64,000 bases of DNA from assembly GCF_900637055.1 (NCBI RefSeq), contig NZ_LR134338.1, forward strand, positions 2,180,001 through 2,244,000. Reading direction: 5' to 3'. Shown here piece by piece: positions 54,981 to 64,000 of this stretch (its first letter is position 1; each line of letters starts with the position of its first letter). The notes below the pieces were generated by a model. The model did no database searches. It had not been told where the DNA came from and saw nothing but the letters and a program-made list of their open reading frames with translations. This DNA comes from Brevibacillus brevis (lineage in GTDB: Bacteria > Bacillota > Bacilli > Brevibacillales > Brevibacillaceae). Made by a program: the position numbers and the translations under genes.

Positions 54981-55910
54981 ATGAATGACACGCAATTGTT
55001 TGAACGTTACGATTGGACGGTAGAGCCAGCGGATACGAGCGAGCGCATCGACAAGTTTATCACGCTGCAAAATGAAGATTGGTCCCGTTCACAGGTGCAG
55101 GCTTGGGTGAAGGAAGGCCGTGTCACTGTCAATGGTGAACCGATCAAAAACAACTACAAGCTGCAGGCAGAGGACGAAGTGACCCTCCGTGTTCCGCCGC
55201 CAAAGGAAATGGCGATCCAGCCAGAGGAGATGCTGCTTGATATTGTATACGAGGACAGCGATGTCGTGGTCGTGAATAAACCACGTGGCCTCGTCGTGCA
55301 TCCTGCTCCTGGTCATTACAGTGGGACGCTCGTCAATGGGCTTTTGGCACATTGCAAGGATTTGTCCGGAATCAATGGCGTTTTGCGTCCGGGAATTGTC
55401 CATCGCATTGACAAGGATACATCCGGCCTGTTGATGGTAGCCAAAAACGACAAGGCACACATGGGTTTGGCTGAACAATTGAAGGCACATACGGTCAATC
55501 GGAAGTATGTCGCGATTGTTCATGGTGTCATCCCGCATGAAATGGGGACGATTGAAGCACCGATTGGGCGCGATCCGAAAAATCGCCAGCAAATGGCGGT
55601 TGTTTTTGAAAACAGCAAGCCGGCTGTCACGCACTTTATCGTGCTGGAGCGCTTCAAAGAGTACACGTTAGTGGAATTGAAACTCGAAACAGGACGTACC
55701 CATCAAATTCGTGTACATATGAAATACATTGGGTATCCACTGGCAGGCGATCCGAAATACGGTCCGAAAAATACATTGGAGCTCGATGGACAAGCGCTGC
55801 ATGCGAAAACACTGGGCTTCATCCATCCCCGTACAGGAGAGCAGCTCGAATTCGAAGCGCCAATGCCGAAGGAAATGCTTGATGTTATTGACGTTCTCAG
55901 ACAAGCGTAA
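54981..55910 (+). CDS. ylyB: RluD-family 23S rRNA/tRNA pseudouridine synthase, YlyB-like
   Basis: 309-residue enzyme with an N-terminal S4 domain (about 20-75: SERIDKFITLQNEDWSRSQV, VKEGRVTVNG) and a catalytic domain with Asp144 in VHRIDKDTSGLLMVAKN. Further motifs are KYVAIVHG, GRTHQIRVHMKYIGYPLAGDPKYG and ALHAKTLGF. It converts uridines in ribosomal RNA to pseudouridine; exact sites are not predictable. ATG 54981. It follows lspA and precedes the pyr region, matching B. subtilis ylyB, though here a VOC gene and a propeller gene are inserted before pyrR. Confidence 0.93.
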   Translation: MNDTQLFERYDWTVEPADTSERIDKFITLQNEDWSRSQVQAWVKEGRVTVNGEPIKNNYKLQAEDEVTLRVPPPKEMAIQPEEMLLDIVYEDSDVVVVNKPRGLVVHPAPGHYSGTLVNGLLAHCKDLSGINGVLRPGIVHRIDKDTSGLLMVAKNDKAHMGLAEQLKAHTVNRKYVAIVHGVIPHEMGTIEAPIGRDPKNRQQMAVVFENSKPAVTHFIVLERFKEYTLVELKLETGRTHQIRVHMKYIGYPLAGDPKYGPKNTLELDGQALHAKTLGFIHPRTGEQLEFEAPMPKEMLDVIDVLRQA

Positions 55911-55929
55911 GTGAACAGGAGGAAAAGCC

Positions 55930-56331
55930 GTGCTAAAAAGATTAGCGCATGTGACGCTGTACGTTCACGATTGTGAAGAGGCATTGCGGTTTTACACGGA
56001 AAAACTCGGTTTCGAAAAACGCATGGATTCTCGTATGGATGATGGTTCTCGTTGGCTCACCGTCGGCCTTCCTGGGCAGGAGATCGAGATCGTATTGCAT
56101 GACCCTACCCATTGGCATCAGGAAGAAGTTGCGCAGGAAATGCTTCGTCAGGTCGGCAAAAATCCAATGTGGGTTTGGGAGACGGATGATTTTGGGTCCA
56201 CATACGAAACACTGCGTCAACGCGGCGTGAAGTTTGTGAGTGAACCAAACGAAGTGATGTACGGCATGGAGGTTGTTTTCGAGGATCTGTATGGCAATCG
56301 TTTTTTGTTGTTGCAGCCAGTCTTCCTATGA
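55930..56331 (+). CDS. VOC-superfamily (glyoxalase/bleomycin-resistance-like) protein
   Basis: 133-residue protein made of two beta-alpha-beta-beta-beta modules: LKRLAHVTLYVHDCEEALRF, FYTEKLGFEKRMDSRM, then WVWETDDFGSTYETLRQRGVKF and VVFEDLYGNRFLLLQPV. Metal-ligand candidates are His8 and the Glu of VVFED. Substrate cannot be inferred; it could be a thiol transferase, dioxygenase or glyoxalase. GTG 55930 follows AGGAGGAAAAG. It is 19 bp after ylyB and ends at a terminator. Confidence 0.85.
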   Translation: MLKRLAHVTLYVHDCEEALRFYTEKLGFEKRMDSRMDDGSRWLTVGLPGQEIEIVLHDPTHWHQEEVAQEMLRQVGKNPMWVWETDDFGSTYETLRQRGVKFVSEPNEVMYGMEVVFEDLYGNRFLLLQPVFL

Positions 56332-56360
56332 CACTTACATAATGGAAGTTGGATTGGAAA

Positions 56361-56401
56361 ACGCTAGTAGAGAGCTTATTACTTTCTTCTGGCGTTTTTT
56401 T
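56361..56401 (+). terminator. Intrinsic terminator after the VOC gene
   Basis: ACGCTAGTAGAGAG pairs with CTTTCTTCTGGCGT (one mismatch, two wobbles) around CTTATTA, followed by seven T. Confidence 0.85.
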
Positions 56402-56435
56402 ATCATTCAATAGAGAGTGTAAGGAGTGAATGCCT

Positions 56436-57791
56436 GTGAACGGAAAATGGGGGAAGGCGATCAGCCTTTTTGTCCTTTTGGTTGTACTTGTCACAGCAAA
56501 CGGTGAAGCAAAAGTGGCAGCTCACAGCCAACAGCCAGAGCGTGTGAACAAGGAAATAAGCGTTCCGGCGAAAATTGCATTTACGAGCAACCAGCATTTG
56601 TTTTTGGTAGACGGACGGGATACGACGGGAAAGATAAAGCAAATAACCAAGGACGGCTATGCACAGATCGTGGGCTGGTCGCCAGATGGCAATTGGCTCC
56701 TGTTCGTGAAATACGAAGGCAATGACAATTACTCGACACCAGGCTACGTGTGGATTGTCAGAGCTGACGGCAGCAAAGCTGTGCAGGTAGATGAACGCCC
56801 GATTTATGAAACGCCAAAATGGTCCCCGAAAGCGAACAAGCTAGCGTACACCGTGAATATCGGCAGTAATGAAGCGCCGAGACCATTGCTGATTGTAAAA
56901 GACGTCCAAGCGCATGGAGAATTAGCCTTACAAAGTACAACGAAGGCTGATTTCGAAGATTTTGCCTGGATGCCAGATGGGGAAAACATGCTTGTCTCGC
57001 TACCTGCCGAAAAAAATAAGTCGATGACGCTGGCCTTGCGCACACTTGCAGGTAAACCGTTGGCTGCCTACCCGATTGCGGAACCGCCAAAAGTGGAGGA
57101 AGGCATCTACCCATGGGCAGCGACAGGCTTACAAGTATCTCCGGATGGGAAGGCTGTGGCCTACTTTGTCCGGTATAACTCCGGCTCCTTGTCTGCTGAT
57201 GGCGTACCTATTCAATGGTTTGATTTGACTCAGCCTGGCAAAAAGCCAATAGAACTCGGTACAGGATTGGCTTATCCTGATTGGCTTGCCTGGACACCAA
57301 ATAGCGAACAGCTCGCTTTTGTCGATGGCACTGACCGGGTAGCCACGACTAACAAGCAGTTGAAGCTGGCGGATCGAGCAGGAAAGGTCAAAACAGTCAG
57401 TCCTGGTCCAATCGTGGTAGATACTTATCCGGTATGGATTCCAAAAGCTCCGTACACGCTGCTTTTCACCAGAGGCTTGGCTACAGAGTATTCATACGAC
57501 CCAAAGAAGGTCATGGTACCGCAACAAGGCATCTGGCGGCGGTCCGCAGATGGAGCTGAGCAGCAGGTGACAAAAGGGGAAGCGAATACAGCTGACTACT
57601 ATCCTGCGCCATCTCCAGATGGGAGACAGCTCCTTTTCTTGCGCTTGGATCGAGCGGAGCATGGCTCCCTGTTTATCCAAGGAATAGGCGAGGATGCGGA
57701 CAAACAAATCGAGCTCATCAAAAACATTACAGGGGACATTGGTTATTATGCCAACTATTTGCCGCCGTGGGTCAGCGTCTATTGGGAATAG
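56436..57791 (+). CDS. Exported TolB-like beta-propeller protein
   Basis: 451-residue protein with a signal peptide (MNGKWGKAISLFVLLVVLVT, cleavage likely near residue 26) and a WD40-like/TolB propeller. Repeated strands end in WSPDGNWLLFV, WSPKANKLAYT, WMPDGENMLVS, VSPDGKAVAYF, WTPNSEQLAFV and PSPDGRQLLFL, six blades in all. Such proteins bind peptides or sugars outside the cell; no enzyme domain is attached. GTG 56436 has the better spacing (9) from AAGGAG than ATG 56430 (3). It is followed by the pyr operon promoter. Confidence 0.82.
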   Translation: MNGKWGKAISLFVLLVVLVTANGEAKVAAHSQQPERVNKEISVPAKIAFTSNQHLFLVDGRDTTGKIKQITKDGYAQIVGWSPDGNWLLFVKYEGNDNYSTPGYVWIVRADGSKAVQVDERPIYETPKWSPKANKLAYTVNIGSNEAPRPLLIVKDVQAHGELALQSTTKADFEDFAWMPDGENMLVSLPAEKNKSMTLALRTLAGKPLAAYPIAEPPKVEEGIYPWAATGLQVSPDGKAVAYFVRYNSGSLSADGVPIQWFDLTQPGKKPIELGTGLAYPDWLAWTPNSEQLAFVDGTDRVATTNKQLKLADRAGKVKTVSPGPIVVDTYPVWIPKAPYTLLFTRGLATEYSYDPKKVMVPQQGIWRRSADGAEQQVTKGEANTADYYPAPSPDGRQLLFLRLDRAEHGSLFIQGIGEDADKQIELIKNITGDIGYYANYLPPWVSVYWE

Positions 57792-57811
57792 TTAGACTTT
57801 TTCGTGCTGCA

Positions 57812-57840
57812 TTGACACCCGTCCAGAATCGTGACATAAT
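57812..57840 (+). promoter_or_regulatory. SigA-type promoter of the pyr operon
   Basis: TTGACA (57812-57817), 17 bases, CATAAT (57835-57840). A start near 57847 would put the PyrR-binding loop within the first 20-45 nt of the transcript. Confidence 0.75.
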
Positions 57841-57863
57841 TCTACATGACGAATGGAACCTTT

Positions 57864-58554
<691 letters not shown>

Positions 58555-58579
58555 AAATAAAATAACTCCTCTTTAAAAA

Positions 58580-58665
58580 CGATCCCGTGAGGTCGGCAAG
58601 AGGCAACAAACTTCCCATGAGCATGGCGAAGCTAGCCTCTTTGTGTCCGCACAAAGAGGTTTTTT
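58580..58665 (+). promoter_or_regulatory. PyrR-dependent attenuator 2, ahead of pyrP
   Basis: The loop CGATCCCGTGAGGTCGGCAA (58580-58599) is a variant of the PyrR site, with CCCG in place of CCAG. CCTCTTTGTG (58636-58645) and CACAAAGAGG (58650-58659) form a perfect 10-bp terminator with TTTTTT. Confidence 0.88.
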
Positions 58666-58717
58666 GTATAAAAAGAAGCTTTTTGAATGAAAGAAACAAA
58701 ACAGGGGGCATACAGGC

Positions 58718-60076
58718 ATGAGCCAAAAAAATTACATCGATGTAGACGAAACACCACATATTTCGCGATTGCTGCCACTTAGTATTCAACACTTGTTTGC
58801 GATGTTCGGCTCGACTGTACTCGTACCGATCTTGACGGGTCTGGATGTTGCAACTGCTCTCTTGGCGAGTGGGATCGGGACACTGCTGTTCCTGTGGATC
58901 ACAAAAGGAAAGCTTCCGAACTATCTCGGTTCTTCCTTCGCCTTCATCGGTCCGATTATCGTCGTGAGCCAATCGCATGGCGTAGGGACGGCACTCTTGG
59001 GCTGCTTCCTCTCCGGGATTGTGTACATCATCGTCGCCGGGATTGTGAAGAAGGCAGGAGTCAAATGGCTCGATCGGGTACTGCCACCAGTTGTCATCGC
59101 ATCCGTCATCGTTGTGATCGGTCTGAGCCTGGCTGGCGTAGCAGTAGACATGGCAACGAAAGTCACCGTAGACGGTCAATCGCAAATGTCACTGACTTCG
59201 ATTGAAATCTCGCTCGTTACTGTAGTCGTAACAGTGCTAGCTGCGGTCATGCTGCGCGGTTTCCTTGGTCTTATCCCAATCTTGATCGGAATGGTTTCAG
59301 GTTATGTATACACGCTGCTGCGTCACCCTGATCTGATTCATTTCCAAACGGTCAAAGATGCTCCTTGGGTTGTTGGATTCGGTGAAATGTTCACCTCCCA
59401 CTTCAAATTCGCAGAGGTAACGAGTGCAATGGCGAATCCGAGCGCATGGATCGCTGCCCTGGTTATCGCACCAGTCGCTTTCGTCACACTGGCGGAGCAT
59501 CTGGGTCACTTGCTGGTAACGAGTAAGGTTATGGATCGTGATTTGATGAAAGACCCTGGACTGCACCGCAGCTTGCTTGGGGACGGGGTTGCAACGTCAC
59601 TCGCTGCGATTATGGGCGGTCCACCTGCAACAACGTACGGGGAGAACATCGGAGTTCTGGCGATTACAAAGGTATACAGCCGCGTCGTCATCGGTTTGGC
59701 TGCTGTACTCGCGATTATGTTCGCCTTCGCTGGTAAGGTCAGTGCCTTCTTGATGACGATCCCAACGCCGGTACTTGGCGGTGTCTCCATCATCCTGTTC
59801 GGTATCATCGCGGCACAAGGCTTGCGGATGTACGTCGAGCACAAAGTGAATTTTGCAGACAAGCGCAACATGATTCTCGCAGCGGTCATCCTCGTGACGG
59901 GAATCGGCGGATACAAAATCAGCTTTGCAGGTACAGGTATCGCTTTCCTGAACGATCTGACCATCGATAATATCGCACTCTCTACTTTCCTGGGAATTAT
60001 TCTGCACCTGATCCTTCCGGGAAAAGAGTCCGCGATGGGCGAAGCGCACCGCGAAGAACAAAAAAAAATAGCCTAA
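58718..60076 (+). CDS. pyrP: Uracil permease
   Basis: 452-residue NCS2 (nucleobase-ascorbate) transporter importing uracil with a proton. About 14 membrane segments are predicted between 25 and 430. Family motifs are VLVPILTGLDVATALLASG (helix 2), FAFIGPIIVVSQ, the substrate-helix AFVTLAEHLGHLLV with its Glu, and GGPPATTYGENIGVLAITKVYSR near 300. ATG 58718 follows ACAGGGGGC. Expression depends on attenuator 2, so import stops when pyrimidines are plentiful. Confidence 0.96.
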   Translation: MSQKNYIDVDETPHISRLLPLSIQHLFAMFGSTVLVPILTGLDVATALLASGIGTLLFLWITKGKLPNYLGSSFAFIGPIIVVSQSHGVGTALLGCFLSGIVYIIVAGIVKKAGVKWLDRVLPPVVIASVIVVIGLSLAGVAVDMATKVTVDGQSQMSLTSIEISLVTVVVTVLAAVMLRGFLGLIPILIGMVSGYVYTLLRHPDLIHFQTVKDAPWVVGFGEMFTSHFKFAEVTSAMANPSAWIAALVIAPVAFVTLAEHLGHLLVTSKVMDRDLMKDPGLHRSLLGDGVATSLAAIMGGPPATTYGENIGVLAITKVYSRVVIGLAAVLAIMFAFAGKVSAFLMTIPTPVLGGVSIILFGIIAAQGLRMYVEHKVNFADKRNMILAAVILVTGIGGYKISFAGTGIAFLNDLTIDNIALSTFLGIILHLILPGKESAMGEAHREEQKKIA

Positions 60077-60092
60077 ACGTTCCCAATCCTTT

Positions 60093-60217
60093 AAATCCAG
60101 TCCAGAGAGGCTGGCAAGGCAAAGAACGCTGTTTTGGCTGCCCAAAAAAGGCACTCAACCAGCTTCTTGTCTCGCTTGCCTCCAGATGCAAAGCGATGCC
60201 AAGAAGCTTTTTCTTTT
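60093..60217 (+). promoter_or_regulatory. PyrR-dependent attenuator 3, ahead of pyrB
   Basis: The loop AATCCAGTCCAGAGAGGCTG (from 60095) continues as GCAAGG and is almost the same as attenuator 1. AGCTTCTTG (60161-60169) pairs with CAAGAAGCT (60200-60208), with an inner CGCTTGC/GCAAAGCG stem, followed by TTTTCTTTT. Confidence 0.9.
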
Positions 60218-60244
60218 GAACATAAAGAATCGGAGGGATTCATG

Positions 60245-61186
60245 ATGAAAAATGTAGCGCACCTGATTGGCCTCAAAGACTTATCGAAAGAACAAATCAT
60301 CCAGCTCCTCGAGCGAGCAGAGTATTGGGCTGCCAGACCAACTGAGCAAGCGGATATCCTGCGCGGACGTTTTGTCGCGAATCTGTTCTTCGAGGCCAGC
60401 ACCAGAACCCGCTTTTCTTTCGAAGTAGCACAAAAGCGACTGGGCGCGCATGTTTTGAACTTCATTCCGGAAACCTCCTCTACCGTAAAAGGCGAGACGG
60501 TCTATGACACGATCCGCACCTTGGAAGCAATGGGCGTGGAAGCAGCCGTTATCCGCACCAAGAAGGAAGGCCTGCTGCAAGAGTTGGCAGAAAGCGTAGA
60601 CCTGAAGCTGATCAACGCGGGAGATGGAACGAATGAGCACCCGACCCAATGCCTGCTGGATCTGTTGACCATGAAAAGGAAGTTTGGCAAGCTCTCTGGT
60701 CTCACGGTAGCGATCATTGGAGACTTGCGCCACAGCCGCGTACTCGGTTCTCATCTGCATGCGCTGCCGAAGCTCGGTGTGAATCTGCTGCTCTCAGGTC
60801 CTGCTACAATGATGCCGGCACATATCCCGCAAGGTGTCAAAATCGTGGAAATGGAAGAAGCGGTTCAAACCGCAGATGTGGTCATGATGCTGCGTGTTCA
60901 GCTGGAGCGCCATGCGGAATCCCTCTATCTATCGAAGGAAGAGTACCACAAGGCACACGGGCTCACTTTGGAAAGAGCCAAAATGATGAAGTCCGGCGCA
61001 GTCATCATGCATCCAGCTCCCGTCAATCGCGGGGTTGAGATTCATACCGATTTGGTAGAATGCGAAACGTCCTTGATTCAACCCCAAGTGACCAACGGAG
61101 TCGCAGCAAGAATGGCAGTTCTAGAAACTCTTTTGAAAGGGAGCGAAATGACATGGGAATCATCCTTGGCAACGGCAACGTACTAA
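60245..61186 (+). CDS. pyrB: Aspartate carbamoyltransferase, catalytic chain
   Basis: Joins carbamoyl phosphate and aspartate, the first committed step of pyrimidine synthesis. It is 313 residues and acts as a trimer with no regulatory chain nearby, as in other bacilli. Carbamoyl-phosphate motifs are FFEASTRTRFSFE (about 46-58) and NEHPTQCLLDLLT; the 80s loop reads SSTVKGETVYDT. PAPVNRGVEI is near 258-267. ATG 60245 is seven bases from GGAGGG; ATG 60242 is next to it. It overlaps pyrC by 34 bp. Confidence 0.96.
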   Translation: MKNVAHLIGLKDLSKEQIIQLLERAEYWAARPTEQADILRGRFVANLFFEASTRTRFSFEVAQKRLGAHVLNFIPETSSTVKGETVYDTIRTLEAMGVEAAVIRTKKEGLLQELAESVDLKLINAGDGTNEHPTQCLLDLLTMKRKFGKLSGLTVAIIGDLRHSRVLGSHLHALPKLGVNLLLSGPATMMPAHIPQGVKIVEMEEAVQTADVVMMLRVQLERHAESLYLSKEEYHKAHGLTLERAKMMKSGAVIMHPAPVNRGVEIHTDLVECETSLIQPQVTNGVAARMAVLETLLKGSEMTWESSLATATY

Positions 61187-62433
61187 ATCAGGCGGGGGAG
61201 CTTACCCCGATGGAAATATTGGTGGAAAAGGGAAGAATCACAGCGATGGGGGAAACGCTCGATCGCGATGGGCATGAATGGATCGATTGCCACGGCGGTA
61301 TGATTAGCGCAGGCCTCATCGATGTCCACGTCCATCTGCGTGAACCAGGCTTTGAACATAAAGAAACGATCGAAACAGGAGCAAAAGCAGCGGTCCAAGG
61401 CGGATTTACAACAGTAGCATGCATGCCGAACACACGACCGTCCATCGACAGTGTCGAGACCGTGACCTACATTCTGGACAAAGCGAGCGAGGCTGGTATG
61501 GCGCGCGTAATCCCATATGGTGCGATTACCGTTCGCCAATTGGGAAAAGAGCTGACGGATTTCGCAGGGTTAAAAGAAGCGGGGATCTTCGCGCTGACAG
61601 ATGACGGTGTGGGTGTGCAATCCACAGCGATGATGAAAAAGGCCATGCAAAAAGCAGCAGAGCTCGGTATCGCAATCGTTGCTCACTGCGAGGACGAAGA
61701 CCTGTTGATCCCGGGAGCAGCCTTGCATGACGGGGTGGTAGCAGCTCGACACGGACTCCCTGGAATTCCTTCTGAATCAGAGTCCATCCACGTCGGCCGC
61801 GATATTTTGCTGGCAGAACAGACAGGTGTGCACTACCACGTATGCCACATTAGCGCGAAAGAGTCGGTGCGTCTGGTACGAGACGGGAAACGTGCTGGCG
61901 TAAATGTAACGTGTGAAGTCAGTCCGCATCACCTCTTGCTGTGTGACGAGGATATCCCGGACAATTTGGATACGAATTGGAAAATGAACCCGCCGCTGCG
62001 CTCTCGTGAGGATCGCGCTGCACTGATTGCAGGATTGAAAGATGGCACCATTGACATGATTGCAACAGACCATGCCCCACACACCCAAGAGGAAAAAGCA
62101 AACGGGATGAACCGCGCACCATTTGGAATCGTCGGACTGGAGACAGCATTTCCGCTTCTGTACACAAATCTCGTGCAAACTGGAGAGCTGACCTTGAAAA
62201 AGCTGGTTGAGCTGTTGACCGTGAAGCCAGCAGAAGCATTCAAACTGCCGTACGGACGCCTGGAAGTAGGCGCACCAGCAGACCTGACGGTGATTGATCT
62301 GGAAACAGAAAAAACAATTGACCCAAGCACATTCGCAAGTAAAGGAATCAACACACCATTTGCTGGTTGGGCATGCAAAGGCTGGCCAACCCTGACGCTG
62401 GTAGATGGGAAGATCGTATATCAAAACGTGTAA
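61153..62433 (+). CDS. pyrC: Dihydroorotase
   Basis: 426-residue type I dihydroorotase that cyclises carbamoyl-aspartate. Zinc ligands are His and His in DVHVHLREPGFEHKETI (about 57-73), a later His in VAHCEDE (about 178), H231-type His in YHVCHISAKES, and Asp in IATDHAPH (about 304). The start is ATG 61153, inside the end of pyrB with AAAGGGAG upstream, which points to translational coupling. 57 bp separate it from carA. Confidence 0.96.
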   Translation: MGIILGNGNVLNQAGELTPMEILVEKGRITAMGETLDRDGHEWIDCHGGMISAGLIDVHVHLREPGFEHKETIETGAKAAVQGGFTTVACMPNTRPSIDSVETVTYILDKASEAGMARVIPYGAITVRQLGKELTDFAGLKEAGIFALTDDGVGVQSTAMMKKAMQKAAELGIAIVAHCEDEDLLIPGAALHDGVVAARHGLPGIPSESESIHVGRDILLAEQTGVHYHVCHISAKESVRLVRDGKRAGVNVTCEVSPHHLLLCDEDIPDNLDTNWKMNPPLRSREDRAALIAGLKDGTIDMIATDHAPHTQEEKANGMNRAPFGIVGLETAFPLLYTNLVQTGELTLKKLVELLTVKPAEAFKLPYGRLEVGAPADLTVIDLETEKTIDPSTFASKGINTPFAGWACKGWPTLTLVDGKIVYQNV

Positions 62434-62490
62434 AAACGACTGACAGACAAGAGACACAAGTTTTTACGCGACAATGGAGGAGGAGCATAG

Positions 62491-63588
62491 ATGCGTGCAA
62501 GATTGATCTTGGAAGACGGAACAGAATTTATCGGGACGGCATTTGGAGCGACAAAGGAGTCCTACGGGGAAGTGGTTTTCAATACAGGGCTGACTGGCTA
62601 TCAGGAGGTTTTGTCCGACCCATCCTACTGCGGACAGATCGTCACCATGACATACCCGCTGATCGGAAATTACGGGATCAATCGAGACGACTTTGAAGCT
62701 GTTCGTCCATACATTCACGGCTTCGTTGTTCGCGAGCATTGCGAGGCGCCAAGCAACTGGCGCAATACGAACACGCTCGATGAACTGCTGAAAATATACG
62801 GTATCCCAGGCATTGCCGGCATCGACACTCGGATGCTGACGAGAAAAATTCGTTACCACGGCACGATGAAGGGCATGATTACAACCAGTGAAGCCCCGTT
62901 GGCTGAATTGGTTGCTGCCTTAAACGGCACGACATTGATGACAGACCAAGTATCACGCGTGTCTACGAAAAGCGTCTTCAGCTGCCCAGGTACAGGCCAT
63001 CGGGTAGTGCTCGTAGACTTCGGTGCCAAGCACGGGATTTTGCGCGAGCTGACCAAGCGCAACTGCGACGTAGTCGTTGTGCCTTACAATGTGACAGCAG
63101 AAGAGATTCGCCGCATTCAGCCGGACGGGATCCTCTTGTCCAACGGCCCTGGAGACCCGAAAGACGTACCGCAAGCCGTAGAGATGATTCGCGAAATCTT
63201 GGGTGAATATCCGCTGTTCGGAATTTGCCTCGGTCACCAGCTGTTCGCACTGGCATCTGGCGCTGACACGACGAAAATGAAATTCGGACACCGTGGCGGC
63301 AACCATCCGGTAAAAGAGCTGCCAACCGGACGCACTTATATCACATCCCAGAACCACAGCTATGCAGTCAAAGAAGACTCGCTCGCTGGCACGGAACTGG
63401 AAGTTACACATATCGCACTCAACGACGGCACCATCGAAGGCGTACGACATGCAGCAAAGAATGCATTCTCAGTACAGTACCATCCAGAAGCAGCTCCAGG
63501 TCCGTATGATTCCGGCTACCTGTTCGACCAGTTTCTTGCGATGATGGAAACCGCTAAGGAGGAAAAAACTCATGCCAAAACAAGATAA
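62491..63588 (+). CDS. carA: Carbamoyl-phosphate synthase small chain (glutaminase)
   Basis: 365-residue glutamine amidotransferase subunit giving ammonia to CarB. The N-terminal domain reads [12 protein letters not shown] and [20 protein letters not shown] (about 25-45). The class I glutaminase domain has the nucleophile Cys246 in [13 protein letters not shown] and the His/Glu pair in [10 protein letters not shown] near 330-339. Placement in the pyr operon indicates the pyrimidine-specific enzyme (pyrAA). ATG 62491 follows GGAGGAGGAG. It overlaps carB by 17 bp. Confidence 0.96.
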   Translation: MRARLILEDGTEFIGTAFGATKESYGEVVFNTGLTGYQEVLSDPSYCGQIVTMTYPLIGNYGINRDDFEAVRPYIHGFVVREHCEAPSNWRNTNTLDELLKIYGIPGIAGIDTRMLTRKIRYHGTMKGMITTSEAPLAELVAALNGTTLMTDQVSRVSTKSVFSCPGTGHRVVLVDFGAKHGILRELTKRNCDVVVVPYNVTAEEIRRIQPDGILLSNGPGDPKDVPQAVEMIREILGEYPLFGICLGHQLFALASGADTTKMKFGHRGGNHPVKELPTGRTYITSQNHSYAVKEDSLAGTELEVTHIALNDGTIEGVRHAAKNAFSVQYHPEAAPGPYDSGYLFDQFLAMMETAKEEKTHAKTR

Positions 63589-64000
63589 TCTGAAAAAAAT
63601 CCTCGTAATCGGCTCTGGACCAATCGTCATCGGGCAGGCTGCAGAATTTGACTATGCAGGCACGCAAGCATGCGAAGCGTTAAAAGAAGAGGGCATGGAG
63701 GTAGTTCTGATCAACTCCAACCCGGCGACCATCATGACCGATACAAACATGGCAGACAAAGTATATATCGAGCCAATCACACCTGAATTCGTAGCGCGCG
63801 TCATTCGTCAAGAGAAGCCGGATGGACTTCTGCCTACGCTTGGAGGTCAAACAGGCTTGAACATGGCTGTTGCCCTCTCAGAAGCAGGCGTGCTCGAGCA
63901 AGAAAATGTAAAGCTGCTCGGAACCAAGCTGGAATCGATCAAGCAAGCAGAAGACCGCGACCTGTTCCGCTCCCTCATGAATGAACTGGGCGAGCCAGTA
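63572..64000 (+). CDS. carB: Carbamoyl-phosphate synthase large chain (partial, N-terminus)
   Basis: First 143 codons of the ATP-grasp synthase; the gene leaves the window. The pre-ATP-grasp part reads [20 protein letters not shown], then [20 protein letters not shown] and [23 protein letters not shown] 63572 follows AAGGAGGAAAAA inside carA, so both subunits are translationally coupled. It is probably the pyrimidine-specific pyrAB. Confidence 0.95.
   Translation, partial: MPKQDNLKKILVIGSGPIVIGQAAEFDYAGTQACEALKEEGMEVVLINSNPATIMTDTNMADKVYIEPITPEFVARVIRQEKPDGLLPTLGGQTGLNMAVALSEAGVLEQENVKLLGTKLESIKQAEDRDLFRSLMNELGEPV

Overview
The window is 64 kb from an endospore-forming Firmicute of the Bacillales. 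Brevibacillus or a close relative in the Paenibacillaceae is the best guess. The evidence is the Bacillus-type order of the division/cell-wall cluster, the spoIIGA-sigE-sigG block, a complete gerP spore-coat operon, PyrR-type attenuators, a T-box leader, strong purine-rich Shine-Dalgarno sites, and frequent TTG and GTG starts. Genus assignment is inference; no rRNA is present.

Region 1 (1-19.2 kb) is conserved core. It runs from the tail of spoVE/ftsW through murG, murB, murA, divIB, two DUF881 genes, sbp, ftsA and ftsZ, then spoIIGA, sigE and sigG. It continues with the ylm set (ylmC-like, ylmD, ylmE, sepF, ylmG, ylmH), divIVA and ileS with a T-box leader. These genes make peptidoglycan precursors, build the divisome and run the first mother-cell and late forespore sigma factors. 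sbp is split by a one-base frameshift. A SigH-like promoter precedes ftsA and a Spo0A-type long-spacer promoter precedes spoIIGA.

Region 2 (19.4-54.4 kb) is more variable. In Bacillus subtilis ileS, a DksA-like gene (ylyA), lspA, ylyB and pyr lie together. Here about 34 kb separates the DksA-like gene from lspA. The block carries: an enolase-superfamily enzyme with an MFS transporter; a flavin oxidoreductase with a YtkD-type Nudix hydrolase; an LCP cell-wall ligase; an Hsp20 chaperone whose ribosome site lies against a strong hairpin; a rifampicin phosphotransferase; gerPABCDEF with a divergent extra GerPD-like gene; a squalene-hopene/sporulenol-type cyclase opposite a DUF2515 gene; topoisomerase III; a PspA-DUF350-DUF4178-DUF4247 envelope-stress operon with a SigW-type promoter; a secreted collagenase; a five- or six-gene alpha-glucan operon; two tandem ~500-bp non-coding repeats made of nested palindromes; and a small kinase-like gene.

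Region 3 (54.5-64 kb) returns to conserved core: lspA, an RluD-type pseudouridine synthase, a VOC protein, a beta-propeller protein, and the pyrimidine operon pyrR-pyrP-pyrB-pyrC-carA-carB. PyrR-binding attenuators precede pyrR, pyrP and pyrB. carB runs off the end.

The least explained items are the tandem palindromic repeats (52464-53479), the glucan operon with a GH57-GT4 fusion and a nucleotidyltransferase carrying a mutated phosphomutase domain, and the candidate RNA switches ahead of the DksA-like and hsp20 genes.
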